A stretch of DNA of 21,156 bases from an uncultured Chitinophagaceae bacterium (GTDB taxonomy: Bacteria; Bacteroidota; Bacteroidia; Chitinophagales; Chitinophagaceae), in contig CAKSVK010000048.1 of assembly GCA_934502905.1 (NCBI GenBank), positions 1 to 21,156 on the forward strand, read 5' to 3'. The notes below the pieces were generated by a model. The model had not been told where the DNA came from and did no database searches. It worked only from the letters and a program-made list of their open reading frames with translations. The position numbers and the translations under genes were made by a program. Each line of letters starts with the position of its first letter. Position 1 is the first letter of the stretch. Below, in pieces: positions 14,101 to 21,156 of the stretch.

Positions 14101-15759
14101 ATGACATTTAAGAATTATAATGTACCGTACGCTCAGATAGATGAACGATATGCCAAACGCGTCGCCTATTTTTCAATGGAATTTGCAACACACCAACCGT
14201 TAAAGATCTACAGCGGGGGGCTAGGCTTTTTAGCCGGCTCTCATATGCGCAGCGCCTATGAATTAAAACAAAACCTCATCGGCATAGGAATCTTATGGAA
14301 ATACGGGTATTATGATCAGGCAAGGAACCAGGACCAGACGTTGCAGGTGCAATGGAATGAAAAGATCTACAACTTTCTGGAAGATCATAACATCAAGTTC
14401 CAGATCAATATTCATGATCACCCGGTATGGGTAAAAGCTTATTACCTTAACCCCGAAACTTTCAAAACGGCTCCTCTTTTTCTTTTAAGCACAGATCTTC
14501 CCGAAAACGATTATATTTCCCAAACAATTACCCACCGCTTATACGATGCCAACATTGCTACCAAGGTAGCGCAGTTCATCCTGCTTGGAGTAGGCGGCGC
14601 CAAGCTTATTGATGAGATAGGCTTTAACCCGGACGTATACCATCTGAACGAAGCGCATGGTATTTCCGCTGCTTTTTATCTTCAGAAAAAATTTGGCAGC
14701 AAAGAAGAAGTAAGGAAAAGGCTGGTATTTACTACTCATACTCCTGAAGAAGCCGGTAATGAAAAGCACGATATCTACCTGTGCCAGAAAATGAGTTATT
14801 TCTGCGGTATTCCCATGGATGAGGTTCGCAAGCTTACAGGTATATACGACGATCAGTTCAACCACTCCCTGGCAGCGCTCCGCTTTGCGCGTATAGCCAA
14901 CGGCGTTAGTGAGCTCCACGGTCATGTGAGCAGGGCCATGTGGGAAAAATATGAAGGCATATGCCCCATTACCAGCATTACTAATGCGCAGAACTGGCGT
15001 TACTGGGCAGATAAACAGCTCTATTTTGCAGCAGACGAAAACAATGAAGATAACTTTATAGACCGCAAATGGTTCCTGAAGAAAAGAGCTTTTGATGCTG
15101 TAGCAGATCAGACAGGCAAACTGTTTGATCCAAACATATTCACCATTGTATGGGCCAGGAGGTTTGCAGGCTATAAGCGGGCAGAGCTCATCACCCGGGA
15201 CCTGCAAAAGTTTGAAGAGCTTCTTAACAGTAAAAAATACCCGGTACAGATCATATGGGCGGGTAAGCCATACCCTGTAGACTATCCTGCTATCAGTGAT
15301 TTCAATTACCTCGTTAACCTGAGTAAAAATTACAAAAACGTGGCAGTGTGCATCGGGTATGAATTAAGCCTCAGCAAACGGCTAAAACAAGCTGCAGACG
15401 TGTGGTTAAACAACCCAAGGGTTCCGCGTGAAGCCTCCGGCACCAGTGGTATGACAGCAGCTATGAACGGAGCAGTCAACTTCTCTACCGACGACGGCTG
15501 GATCCCTGAGTTTATGCACCACGGCCACAACGGTTTTGTTATTCCAAAAGCAGATTATGCAAACATGCATACGCATGAGCAGGATGAATATGACCTGAAA
15601 AAATTATACGAGATACTGGAAAACGAGATACTGCCAACCTATTACGAGCGCCCTGATCTATGGCGCCAGATCATGAGGAACGGAATGAACGATGTGAGGT
15701 TCCGCTTCGATTCAGGACGGATGGCTGATGAATATTACCGTTTACTATACAATGCCTGA
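14101..15759 (+). CDS. Alpha-glucan phosphorylase homologue (GT35) lacking the PLP lysine
   Basis: This 552-residue protein has the compact alpha-glucan phosphorylase architecture. Motifs are in family order: YFSMEFATHQPLKIYSGGLGFLAG, GVGGAKLIDEIGF, YHLNEAHG, FTTHTPEEAGNE, SELHGHVSRAMW, RRFAGYKRAELI, IIWAGKPYPVD, DVWLNNPRVPREASGTSG. Phosphorylases use PLP bound to Lys in the segment EASGTSGMK. Here the residue is Thr452 (EASGTSGMTAAMNG), so a normal Schiff base cannot form. It may be a glycosyltransferase of the same fold, a non-catalytic glucan-binding protein, or a family variant that binds PLP without lysine. The segment after ITNA (NWRYWAD) also differs from the usual ITNGVH. AAAGGAAA upstream is a weak ribosome site. 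A thioesterase starts 2 bases after its stop. Confidence 0.85.
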   Translation: MTFKNYNVPYAQIDERYAKRVAYFSMEFATHQPLKIYSGGLGFLAGSHMRSAYELKQNLIGIGILWKYGYYDQARNQDQTLQVQWNEKIYNFLEDHNIKFQINIHDHPVWVKAYYLNPETFKTAPLFLLSTDLPENDYISQTITHRLYDANIATKVAQFILLGVGGAKLIDEIGFNPDVYHLNEAHGISAAFYLQKKFGSKEEVRKRLVFTTHTPEEAGNEKHDIYLCQKMSYFCGIPMDEVRKLTGIYDDQFNHSLAALRFARIANGVSELHGHVSRAMWEKYEGICPITSITNAQNWRYWADKQLYFAADENNEDNFIDRKWFLKKRAFDAVADQTGKLFDPNIFTIVWARRFAGYKRAELITRDLQKFEELLNSKKYPVQIIWAGKPYPVDYPAISDFNYLVNLSKNYKNVAVCIGYELSLSKRLKQAADVWLNNPRVPREASGTSGMTAAMNGAVNFSTDDGWIPEFMHHGHNGFVIPKADYANMHTHEQDEYDLKKLYEILENEILPTYYERPDLWRQIMRNGMNDVRFRFDSGRMADEYYRLLYNA

Positions 15760-15761
15760 TC

Positions 15762-16199
15762 ATGGAATCGTATACCAAACATCCTGAAGTAAGATGGGCG
15801 GACCTGGATCCTAATTTTCACATGCTGCACTCCCGATATTACGACTTGGGTGCGTATGTGCGGATGTGTTTCCTGACAGAGCATGGTATTACACCCACAG
15901 CTATGCTCAAAGAGCAACTGGGACCGATACTCTTCAGGGAAGAATGTGTATTCAAACGCGAGATCAGGTTCGGCGATAAGGTTACTATAGATTTTGTAAT
16001 GCTCAGAGCAAAAAAAGACGGATCAAGGTGGTCTATGCAACACCATATTACGATCAATGACACCACGCTGGCTGCTGTCATTACCGTTGACGGCGCGTGG
16101 ATGAATACGGTCAAAAGGAAACTGGCAACACCTCCACCGGCATTTGCAGAAGCTTTTGACAAGATTCCTAAAGCAGCAAATTTTGAATGGGTAGGTTAA
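15762..16199 (+). CDS. Hotdog-fold acyl-CoA thioesterase
   Basis: This is a 145-residue single hotdog domain of the 4HBT type. VRWADLDPNFHMLHSRYYDLGAYVR is the helix-containing start, where Asp in the WADLD segment sits near the usual catalytic acid. The strands FREECVFKREIRFGDKVTIDF and SMQHHITINDTTLAAVITVDGAWMN complete the fold. Family members hydrolyse acyl-CoA thioesters; chain length cannot be read. There is no signal peptide. The ATG follows the phosphorylase-homologue TGA by two bases, so translation is probably coupled, although no metabolic link is obvious. Its last codons form the left arm of the terminator. Confidence 0.85.
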   Translation: MESYTKHPEVRWADLDPNFHMLHSRYYDLGAYVRMCFLTEHGITPTAMLKEQLGPILFREECVFKREIRFGDKVTIDFVMLRAKKDGSRWSMQHHITINDTTLAAVITVDGAWMNTVKRKLATPPPAFAEAFDKIPKAANFEWVG

Positions 16200-16215
16200 C
16201 TACCCATTTTTATTT
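16186..16215 (+). terminator. Terminator overlapping the thioesterase stop codon
   Basis: AATGGGTAG (16186-16194) pairs perfectly with CTACCCATT (16200-16208) around the loop GTTAA, followed by a TTTATTT tract. The TAA stop lies inside the loop, so the coding end is also the left arm. It ends the phosphorylase-homologue/thioesterase unit. Confidence 0.8.
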
Positions 16216-16311
16216 GATCTTTCTGTAACCTGATGTTTTCTGCTATCTTTAACCGCAATTCAGCAGCTTGCTGCTAAAAGGGATCTGGCGTCCCGGAAAA
16301 TAAATCTGCAC

Positions 16312-17199
16312 ATGTCTATAGAAGAGAAAGCGATCAAAACCACCTACTTCAGCATAGCGGCCAATGCAGGGCTGGCCCTGGTGAAAGCCCTGGCTGGTTT
16401 TTTCGGCAACTCCTTTGCATTGATTGCAGATGCCATAGAATCCGCCACAGATATTTTTTCTTCCGTACTGGTATTTTTAGGACTTAAATATGCCAAACGC
16501 CCGGCCGACGAAAATCACCCTTACGGACACGGACGTATTGAGCCGCTGATCACATTTATAGTGGTCGGCTTTCTGATCGTTTCTGCCACCGTTATCGCTT
16601 ACAAAGCGGTTCAAAATATAAATACGCCACACGCGGCACCTGCCCCCTGGACATTGATCGTACTGGCTGTAATTATCATCTGGAAAGAAATATCCTACCA
16701 ACTGGTACTGAAAAAAAGTAAAGAAACCAACAGCTCTTCTCTTAAAGCAGATGCCTGGCATCACCGCAGCGATGCTATTACATCCGTTGCTGCCTTTATC
16801 GGTATTTCCATTGCATTGCTCTTTGGGGAAGGCTTTGAAACGGCTGACGACTGGGCGGCCCTCTTTGCATCTGGTTTTATACTCTATAACTGCTACCTGA
16901 TCTTCCGCCCTGCCCTGGGCGAGATCATGGATGAAAACGTGTATGATGACCTGATAGCCGAGATCAGATCCGTAGCCATGACGGTAAATGGCATCGTGGG
17001 TACAGAAAAATGTCATGTACGCAAGGCCGGTATGAAATACCTCGTGGACCTACATGCTACCGTCAATGCCCATCTTACCGTTAAAGAAGGGCACGAAATT
17101 TCCCACCGGCTGAAGGATACGCTGACAGAAAGGATACCACAACTGGGTTATGTCATCATTCACATAGAACCTCACGATATCGGCGAAGACGTTCAATAA
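16312..17199 (+). CDS. Cation diffusion facilitator (CDF) metal transporter
   Basis: This 295-residue inner-membrane protein has six predicted helices (about 12-30, 34-58, 79-98, 113-132, 155-172, 181-199) and a cytoplasmic C-terminal domain (about 205-290, ending IHIEPH) of the dimerising ferredoxin-like type. Transport-site residues are Asp40 and Asp47 in helix 2 (IADAIESATDIF) and His150 and Asp154 in helix 5 (DAWHHRSD). HPYGHGR (69-75) follows helix 2. CDF proteins export Zn, Fe, Mn or related ions in exchange for protons; the metal is not certain from these residues. It is alone between a terminator and the dapF promoter. TATCTTTA at 16244-16251 is a weak candidate promoter. Confidence 0.93.
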   Translation: MSIEEKAIKTTYFSIAANAGLALVKALAGFFGNSFALIADAIESATDIFSSVLVFLGLKYAKRPADENHPYGHGRIEPLITFIVVGFLIVSATVIAYKAVQNINTPHAAPAPWTLIVLAVIIIWKEISYQLVLKKSKETNSSSLKADAWHHRSDAITSVAAFIGISIALLFGEGFETADDWAALFASGFILYNCYLIFRPALGEIMDENVYDDLIAEIRSVAMTVNGIVGTEKCHVRKAGMKYLVDLHATVNAHLTVKEGHEISHRLKDTLTERIPQLGYVIIHIEPHDIGEDVQ

Positions 17200-17228
17200 C
17201 CCTTTATCGGTTTGTTTGGAGGAATAGT

Positions 17229-17236
17229 TAACTTTG
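17229..17236 (+). promoter_or_regulatory. dapF: Putative -7 element TAACTTTG for dapF
   Basis: This exact TAnnTTTG match lies 18 bases before the dapF ATG, giving a leader of roughly a dozen bases. TTTG copies at 17211-17218 are too close to serve as a normal -33 element, so the match stands on the -7 part alone. Confidence 0.45.
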
Positions 17237-17254
17237 TACTCCTTAAAAGAAAGA

Positions 17255-18043
17255 ATGAAAATTACGTTTTACAAATACCAGGGAACCGGTAATGATTTCG
17301 TCATCCTGGATAACCGGGACGGCGCATACAATCAATTGACAACAGACCAGGTGAACCTGCTTTGTAACCGGAAATTCGGGATTGGCGCCGACGGGCTGAT
17401 GCTGCTGAATGCACACCCGGCATATGATTTCGAAATGGTATATTTTAATGCCGACGGCAGGGAGGGCAGCATGTGCGGCAACGGAGGCAGGTGCCTCGTG
17501 AAGTTTGCCTGGCATATGGGCATTACTGTTCCGGAATACCGGTTTATTGCTACTGACGGCCCTCATGAAGCTAAAATAGACCGGGAAGGTATCATAAGCC
17601 TTAAAATGAAGGATGTTGATACAATCACCGTAAACGGCAGCCATACCATTCTGAACACCGGCTCTCCGCATTATGTTCAGTTTGTACAGGATATCAGGAA
17701 CCTGGATGTGGTAGCCAGGGGCAGGGCTGTGCGGTACAGCGATGTCTACCGCGAAAAAGGCATTAACGTAAACTTTGTTGAAAAGCTGGACAATGATTCC
17801 ATCTTTGTACGCACCTACGAGCGTGGAGTGGAAGATGAAACCCTGAGTTGCGGGACAGGCGTCACTGCCGCTGCCATTGCTTTATTGCCCAATCCTGACG
17901 GACGGAACGCCGTAACAGTAGAAACACCGGGCGGTAAGCTAAGCGTTCAGTTTACGGCAGCAAACGGCGGGAAAACCTGCTCGGAGATATGGTTGACAGG
18001 ACCTGCAGAACTGGTATACAAGGGAGAAATAACCCTGAATTAA
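17255..18043 (+). CDS. dapF: Diaminopimelate epimerase
   Basis: DapF converts LL- to meso-diaminopimelate, needed for lysine and for peptidoglycan cross-links. The 262-residue enzyme has the family's two-fold related domains. They carry the two catalytic cysteines, Cys74 in SMCGNGGRC and Cys199 in LSCGTGVTA, each acting as acid or base. KYQGTGNDFVILDNRDG (8-23), ADGLMLL and YERGVEDETL are also typical. The in-frame TTG at 17234 is rejected in favour of ATG 17255 because it overlaps the promoter element and MKITFYK matches the usual start. It appears monocistronic, since corA has its own promoter 54 bases downstream. Confidence 0.96.
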   Translation: MKITFYKYQGTGNDFVILDNRDGAYNQLTTDQVNLLCNRKFGIGADGLMLLNAHPAYDFEMVYFNADGREGSMCGNGGRCLVKFAWHMGITVPEYRFIATDGPHEAKIDREGIISLKMKDVDTITVNGSHTILNTGSPHYVQFVQDIRNLDVVARGRAVRYSDVYREKGINVNFVEKLDNDSIFVRTYERGVEDETLSCGTGVTAAAIALLPNPDGRNAVTVETPGGKLSVQFTAANGGKTCSEIWLTGPAELVYKGEITLN

Positions 18044-18045
18044 TA

Positions 18046-18078
18046 TTTGCTTTTACTCAGGCAAAACCTTTAGATTTG
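18046..18078 (+). promoter_or_regulatory. corA: Promoter of corA
   Basis: TTTG (18046-18049) and TAGATTTG (18071-18078) are separated by 21 bases, both exact to the Bacteroidota consensus. The -7 element ends 19 bases before the corA start. Confidence 0.6.
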
Positions 18079-18097
18079 TCGGGCATCTCTGCTTTTC

Positions 18098-19036
18098 ATG
18101 ATTCAATACTTCAAAAATATAAATGGCGTAACAACAGCCATCGACCACCCGGATAATGAGACCTGGGTGAACGTGCTGCCACCATTGAAACATGAAGAAT
18201 TCCTCCAGATATCAGACTCGCTGGAAATTCCCATTGAGTTTTTACAGGATTCACTGGATATTGATGAACGCTCCCGTTTTGAGCTGGAGGATAACGTTAA
18301 GCTGATCGTTATTAAAACCCCGACGGAAAACAATTCGTTCAACGAAAGCGATGCGTACTATATCACCATACCCATCTGTATCATTCTTACGCACAACCAG
18401 ATCGTAACCGTAAACTCTTTTGAAAACGGTGCCATCAAAAAATTCCTGAATACTTTTCAGAACAGGCATGCAGATAAAAAGAACATGATGGTGCTGAAGA
18501 TCTTTGAAAAGATTACCCAGGCGTTTATGGAATACCTGAAGGAGATCAACCACCGGCGTAATATTGTAGAGCAGCAACTATACGCTTCCAACCGTAATGA
18601 AGAGCTGCTTGAGCTGATGCGCATCCAGAAAAGCCTGGTGTATTTTGTTACTGCGCTTCGCTCCAACGAGATGTTGATGATGAAGCTTGTCAGAACGAAT
18701 TTCCTGGGGCTGAATGAAGATGAAAAAGAAGAGCTGGATGACCTGGTGGTAGATATGTCGCAGGCGCTGGAAATGGCCAATATATACGCCAATATCCTCA
18801 GCAGCACAATGGACGCCTTCGCCAGCATCATTTCCAATAACCAGAACTCTGTATTGAAGCGCCTGACCTCTATAACCATCATCCTTCAGTTTCCCGTGCT
18901 GATTGCCAGCATTTATGGCATGAATGTGCCTATTCCCTTTCAGCACAATGCCCATGCATTTTATATTCCGGTGGTACTGGCATTGAGCATTTCCATCATC
19001 ATGGGCATATATTTTATGAAAAAGAAGTTCTTTTAA
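18098..19036 (+). CDS. corA: CorA family magnesium/cobalt transporter
   Basis: This 312-residue protein has the large cytoplasmic N-terminal domain of CorA, then a long stalk helix (about 160-250) rich in charged residues. Two C-terminal membrane helices (about 254-273 and 290-308) flank the pore signature GMN (274-276, in YGMNVP). It would form a pentameric Mg2+ channel in the inner membrane, gated by magnesium at the cytoplasmic domain. The C-terminus KKKFF after the second helix is the expected basic end. The NUDIX gene begins two bases after its stop, pointing to one transcript from the promoter at 18046-18078. The residues after GMN differ from the E. coli MPEF loop, so ion preference is not certain. 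Confidence 0.94.
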   Translation: MIQYFKNINGVTTAIDHPDNETWVNVLPPLKHEEFLQISDSLEIPIEFLQDSLDIDERSRFELEDNVKLIVIKTPTENNSFNESDAYYITIPICIILTHNQIVTVNSFENGAIKKFLNTFQNRHADKKNMMVLKIFEKITQAFMEYLKEINHRRNIVEQQLYASNRNEELLELMRIQKSLVYFVTALRSNEMLMMKLVRTNFLGLNEDEKEELDDLVVDMSQALEMANIYANILSSTMDAFASIISNNQNSVLKRLTSITIILQFPVLIASIYGMNVPIPFQHNAHAFYIPVVLALSISIIMGIYFMKKKFF

Positions 19037-19038
19037 GC

Positions 19039-19512
19039 ATGACCAAAGGATTGTTCAATGTAAGGGTATATGGTTTGCTGATAAACGAAGCCAGGCAGGT
19101 ACTGGTCAGTGATGAATATATCAGGGGAGATTATTACACAAAATTTCCAGGCGGAGGGCTTGAATTCGGGGAGGGTACCCGGGATTGCCTGGTAAGGGAA
19201 TTTATGGAGGAAATGAACCTGAAAATAGAAGTAACCGATCATTTGTATACCACCGATTTTTTCCAGATATCAGCCTTTTCTCCCGGGCAGCAGATCATTG
19301 CTATCTATTACAAAGTAAAGGCGCTGGAAGCTATTTCTGCTCCTCTCCGATCCACTCCCTTCGACTTCGATGAATCACAGATGAAAAGGTATGAAGAGGT
19401 TGGAGAAACGGAAACTTTCCGGTTGATCGATATGGATCACTTTTCAGGTGAAACCGTAACCTTACCAATTGACAAAGTGGTGGCGGAGCTGGTAAAAAAA
19501 ACGCACCCCTAA
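19039..19512 (+). CDS. NUDIX hydrolase
   Basis: This is a 157-residue single NUDIX domain. The box runs G39-x5-E45-x7-R53-E54-x2-E57-E58, with Asn60 in place of the usual Gly near the end. Glu54, Glu57 and Glu58 are the expected Mg2+ ligands, and the substrate is a nucleoside diphosphate linked to another moiety, not specified by the sequence. The preceding strand VRVYGLLINEARQVLVSDEY is typical. It lies two bases behind corA, so the two are probably translated from one message. A link between Mg2+ uptake and a Mg-dependent hydrolase is possible but speculative. Confidence 0.9.
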   Translation: MTKGLFNVRVYGLLINEARQVLVSDEYIRGDYYTKFPGGGLEFGEGTRDCLVREFMEEMNLKIEVTDHLYTTDFFQISAFSPGQQIIAIYYKVKALEAISAPLRSTPFDFDESQMKRYEEVGETETFRLIDMDHFSGETVTLPIDKVVAELVKKTHP

Positions 19513-19529
19513 GATAAGATTATATAACA

Positions 19530-20285
19530 ATGAAAACACTATTGCTGAACCTTATCCTGTTCCCGGTTATTGCCGTGTATGCTCAAAAGAAACAGGATAT
19601 TTCCTTTTATATGTTTGATAAAAATTGGAAAGGCTGTAAGAAAGCGGAAGATGCCGCATTTCTGGCGCAAAGGAAAAAGATAAATGATACCACCTACCGA
19701 TGGATGTATTACAACTTTACGGGACCGTTGGTTTCCATTGAAACTTATAAAGACGAAGATGCTACAGTACCCAACGGTTTCATGGCCTATTATGGGGCGG
19801 ACGGCAAAATAGATTCGTGTGGTAACACTGCCTCGGGCAAAAAAGATGCCTGGTGGTACTACTATACAGACTCGCTAACTATATGGCAGAAAAAAAAGTA
19901 TGATAATGGAAAATTGCTGGAGCATTTTGACACATTAGCCTTACGCCTTGAAAGGGAAGAAAATGCGGCAAAACATGACTCTTCCGATGTTCTGGCAGAA
20001 GCAAGTTTTAAGGGCGGCGACAGTGACTGGATGAAATATATTCAAAAGAGAATATCTTTCCCGGATCGTACAAGAAACATTGGAAAAGGCGGCCAGGTGA
20101 TCATAGGATTTGCAATAAGCTCAACTGGAAAAGTTTTCGATTTAAATATCGAGCAGTCGGTTGAATATGCGATCGACAACGAATTAATTAATATTATTGA
20201 GAACTCACCGGCATGGAAACCGGTGTCAATCAACGGAAAATCCGTGAAAGCCTACCGAAGACAACCCATTACTGTCCGGTTTTAA
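19530..20285 (+). CDS. Secreted protein with TonB C-terminal domain
   Basis: This 251-residue protein has a signal peptide (1-18, ending VYA) and a middle region (about 80-135) with YYGADGKIDSCG and WWYYYTDSLTIW that resembles MORN/YwqK-type repeats. A C-terminal TonB-like domain (about 167-251) is marked by FPDRTRNIGKGGQVIIGFAIS, GKVFDLNIEQS and a closing PAWKPVSINGKSV. It has no N-terminal membrane anchor of the usual TonB kind beyond the cleavable signal, so it is probably periplasmic rather than a true energy transducer. It starts 17 bases after the NUDIX stop and may extend the corA-NUDIX unit. The role is unknown. Confidence 0.8.
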   Translation: MKTLLLNLILFPVIAVYAQKKQDISFYMFDKNWKGCKKAEDAAFLAQRKKINDTTYRWMYYNFTGPLVSIETYKDEDATVPNGFMAYYGADGKIDSCGNTASGKKDAWWYYYTDSLTIWQKKKYDNGKLLEHFDTLALRLEREENAAKHDSSDVLAEASFKGGDSDWMKYIQKRISFPDRTRNIGKGGQVIIGFAISSTGKVFDLNIEQSVEYAIDNELINIIENSPAWKPVSINGKSVKAYRRQPITVRF

Positions 20286-20414
20286 GAATTCCCCTTCCTT
20301 TATCTGTTAGAGTGAGGCTTTCTCCCTTTCTCCAGGAAAATATCGGCCATTTTACATACTACGCAACGCTTCCGGCAGTTATATGGTCATGAATCCTTAA
20401 AAACAAGCCTGTCT

Positions 20415-21017
20415 ATGCCATTGCTCAAAAAGATATGCCTCCTGTACGGCATAATTTTTATTACCAAAATGTTTGCTTCCTGCTGCAACTGCGAGGATAC
20501 GACTGCGGAACTGCGGTATACAGATGATAGCATCCTGGTGAACAACCTTGATAACTCCGGCAGAGAACCTGTTCTTGCCCGGTCAGAAGGCGTAGTAAAA
20601 ACAGCCTACGGGATTCAATTACAAATACTAAGCATTGAAGTGGCCCGGCAAAACAATTGGGGCTTTTCAGCAGCCAACGCCTACTCCTGCCGCTGTGGTC
20701 CGTCCGTTACCTACTCTCCCAGGGATAGCATTACCGGTATTGAGATCATCAGTGTAACGCCATTTGACGACCTGCCGGCAGGCAGCGATATTACCGGAAG
20801 GTTTATGACTGCCGGCAGCACTACATTCGGACCAGTAGCTAACTTTCTATCAACGGCAAGCCCTTCTCTTATCTATTCGGTTGATCAGCCCCGGCAGACC
20901 AGCTTTCTGCTGATGCAACCGCCCGTTACGGCGGGCATTTATCAATTTGAAATCAGATTACGATTGTCTGACGGCAGGGTACTATCCCGTCAGACAATTC
21001 CGATAAAACTTACCTGA
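20415..21017 (+). CDS. Cysteine-rich putative lipoprotein of unknown function
   Basis: This 200-residue protein has a hydrophobic N-terminus ending MFASC, with Cys23 as a likely lipidation site directly followed by CNC (Cys24, Cys26). Two more cysteines occur in YSCRCGPS (about 94-97). The remainder is beta-rich: SITGIEIISVTPFDDLPAGSDITGRF and a closing GIYQFEIRLRLSDGRVL, reminiscent of an immunoglobulin-like or transthyretin-like strand pattern. I do not recognise a named family. It is separated from the previous gene by 129 bases without a visible promoter, and the next gene begins one base after its stop, so these two form a pair. Confidence 0.65.
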   Translation: MPLLKKICLLYGIIFITKMFASCCNCEDTTAELRYTDDSILVNNLDNSGREPVLARSEGVVKTAYGIQLQILSIEVARQNNWGFSAANAYSCRCGPSVTYSPRDSITGIEIISVTPFDDLPAGSDITGRFMTAGSTTFGPVANFLSTASPSLIYSVDQPRQTSFLLMQPPVTAGIYQFEIRLRLSDGRVLSRQTIPIKLT

Positions 21018-21018
21018 T

Positions 21019-21156
21019 ATGCGCCTGCATTTAACACTGATCATTGTAGCAATTTCGCTAAACGTATCTGCCCAGCAGGAACTACGAAAGACCAAAACCA
21101 TGATAGGCTTTGAGCTTGGCCCCATGATACCGCTCGGGTCCTCAAGCGGTCTGCCT
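21019..21156 (+). CDS. Start of a secreted, probable outer-membrane protein (partial)
   Basis: The first 46 codons are present; the window ends before the stop. They encode a signal peptide ending NVSA (residue 18), then QQELRKTKTMIGFELGPMIPLGSS. Such an opening strand with GxELGPxIPLG is common at the start of Bacteroidota beta-barrel outer-membrane proteins. It begins one base after the preceding lipoprotein gene, so the pair may work together at the outer membrane. The barrel call rests on a single strand and is tentative. Confidence 0.55.
   Translation, partial: MRLHLTLIIVAISLNVSAQQELRKTKTMIGFELGPMIPLGSSSGLP

Noticed and set aside
14539..15207. 222-codon open frame on the minus strand inside the phosphorylase homologue
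   Set aside because: It is the shadow of a conserved GT35 gene, with no start context or domain of its own.
1..21156. CRISPR array, insertion sequence, prophage, tRNA or rRNA
   Set aside because: No regularly spaced repeats, transposase or integrase frames, or tRNA/rRNA-like segments were seen on either strand.

Overview
The window reads as ordinary chromosome of a Bacteroidota bacterium, most like the Chitinophagaceae. The evidence is indirect but consistent. Several genes are preceded by the Bacteroidota -7 promoter element TAnnTTTG, and Shine-Dalgarno sites are mostly weak. The window also holds family types typical of that phylum: a WbqC-like protein, a split transketolase half, an ECF sigma gene followed by a single-pass membrane protein with PxGYF repeats, and a small secreted LTPEEAEKFWPVY protein. 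No mobile element, phage gene, CRISPR array, rRNA or tRNA was recognised.

Layout. Positions 1-267 hold no gene but have a terminator-like hairpin. A LEA-type lipoprotein (268-732, minus) diverges from a WbqC-like gene (1006-1650) across an AT-rich spacer. A structured intergenic stretch (1680-1805) precedes a xylose-isomerase-like lipoprotein (1908-2789), which is closed by a terminator. Next come a GAF protein with a decayed histidine-kinase module (3138-4250) and a likely long transcription unit: rfbA, galE, transketolase C-terminal half, ECF sigma factor and its presumed membrane anti-sigma partner (4359-8518). This unit ends in a strong terminator. A small secreted sensor-like protein (8639-9016) with its own terminator follows, then a secreted two-repeat protein (9361-10083).

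The next block is accD (10231-11139) and smpB (11166-11606), with a hairpin-bearing promoter and a possible 22-codon leader ORF ahead of accD. A secreted-protein gene broken by one in-frame amber codon (11719-12675) converges on proline dehydrogenase (12672-13895, minus), and their stop regions overlap. A GT35 glucan-phosphorylase homologue lacking the PLP lysine (14101-15759) is tightly coupled to a hotdog thioesterase (15762-16199), whose terminator is built into its stop codon. The rest comprises a CDF metal transporter, dapF, corA plus a NUDIX gene, a TonB-C-terminal secreted protein, a cysteine-rich lipoprotein and the start of an outer-membrane-type protein cut by the window edge.

The gene content joins nucleotide-sugar supply (RfbA, GalE), central carbon metabolism (transketolase, glucan phosphorylase homologue, proline oxidation), envelope and fatty-acid building blocks (AccD, DapF), and envelope-stress-type regulation (ECF module). 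I did not find a clear new multi-gene system. The strongest second-look items are the missing PLP lysine in the phosphorylase homologue, the nonsense codon at 11842, the kinase-like protein with lost ATP-binding motifs, the regulatory region in front of accD, and the structured intergenic DNA at 1680-1805.
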